DNA of 5,388 nt from Deltaproteobacteria bacterium CG_4_8_14_3_um_filter_43_13 (GTDB lineage Bacteria; Desulfobacterota; UBA8473): assembly GCA_002782605.1 (NCBI GenBank), contig PFIF01000103.1, forward strand, positions 650 through 6,037, written 5' to 3'. Below the pieces are notes generated by a model that ran no database searches, was not told where the DNA came from, and was given only the letters and a program-made list of their open reading frames with translations. Below, in pieces: positions 5,306 through 5,388 of this stretch (positions are counted from its first letter, which is position 1; the number at the start of each line of letters is the position of its first letter). Made by a program: the position numbers and the translations under genes.

Positions 5306-5308
5306 AAC
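5302..5308 (-). other. Cassette-boundary core site GTTGGAC
   Basis: On the - strand GTTGGAC matches GTTRRRY, the integron core site cut between G and TT. It lies 56 nt upstream of brnT, as expected for the 5' end of a cassette, and its TTGGAC complements the R'' box of the attC-like site (GCCCAAC) with one mismatch. Confidence 0.55.
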
Positions 5309-5318
5309 GAGACTGTCG

Positions 5319-5357
5319 AAAAACCACTTTGCGAGATGGTTCTCTTGCCGGCAAAGT
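5319..5357 (-). terminator. Candidate intrinsic terminator in the right flank
   Basis: On the - strand a 7-bp stem, ACTTTGC with GCAAAGT (5357-5351 and 5332-5326), is followed by GG and five T (5323-5319). The 18-nt loop contains a small GAGA/TCTC hairpin. It could end a - strand gene lying past the window edge. The stem is modest. Confidence 0.3.
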
Positions 5358-5363
5358 AACCTC

Positions 5364-5388
5364 TGTCAAAAAATACAGGATTTTGACA
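5364..5388. repeat. Perfect 8-bp inverted repeat at the window end
   Basis: TGTCAAAA (5364-5371) is mirrored by TTTTGACA (5381-5388) across 9 nt. The right arm ends the window with TTGACA, so its role (operator, element end or chance) cannot be judged. Confidence 0.45.

Larger units (their letters stand above)
4714..5307 (-). mobile_element. Probable integron gene cassette carrying brnT-brnA
   Basis: The unit is 594 bp. On the - strand it starts just after the G of GTTGGAC (5308-5302, matching GTTRRRY) and ends at the G of the attC-like R' box (4714). It contains only the two overlapping toxin-antitoxin genes, and the stop of the second gene falls inside the attC-like hairpin, a common compact cassette layout. 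Removing it would leave GGGGAGAAC joined to GAGACTGTC on the + strand. The right flank (5309-5388) has no recognisable second attC or attI, so this may be one cassette of an array continuing past the window or a single insertion at a secondary site. Confidence 0.6.

Overview
The window looks like a piece of chromosome from an anaerobic bacterium, at about 47% GC by eye. The left 3.3 kb is the end of an operon for oxygen-sensitive, ATP-driven acyl-CoA chemistry. This family occurs in obligate and facultative anaerobes such as fermenters, syntrophs, sulfate reducers and denitrifying aromatic degraders. The style of the genes would suit a Desulfobacterota-like or syntrophic organism, but the sequence does not fix the taxon.

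Layout. (1) Positions 1-3337, + strand: a BadF/BadG/HgdC-type activase whose first few codons lie before the window, then two unequal subunits (387 and 462 aa) of the 2-hydroxyacyl-CoA dehydratase / benzoyl-CoA reductase family. The genes are 2 and 16 nt apart and each downstream gene has a strong ribosome binding site. The activase would pass ATP-energised electrons to the two-subunit dehydratase or reductase. The substrate cannot be told from sequence alone. (2) Positions 3334-3806: a degraded junction. It holds a 9-codon mini-ORF overlapping the last stop, a 274-bp segment bounded by perfect 13-bp inverted repeats, a proline-rich doubtful ORF, and the well-initiated start of a further gene that is cut off after about 24 codons. 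(3) Positions 3735-4520: a compact single-gene element. It is a REP-associated tyrosine (Y1/HUH) transposase framed by near-perfect inverted repeats, and its left end causes the truncation of the preceding gene. (4) Positions 4579-4713: a dense set of nested palindromes with no gene. (5) Positions 4708-5308, - strand: a BrnT/BrnA toxin-antitoxin pair. On the - strand it starts at a GTTGGAC core site and ends in an attC-like hairpin whose R'' box is GCCCAAC. This has the anatomy of an integron gene cassette. (6) Positions 5309-5388: a short non-coding flank with hairpins, one of them terminator-like on the - strand.

Overall, a metabolic operon ends in about 2 kb of mobile-DNA debris. The most interesting items are the probable toxin-antitoxin cassette, the transposase element inside a dehydratase-type operon, and the unexplained palindrome cluster between them. 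No CRISPR array, tRNA or rRNA was seen.
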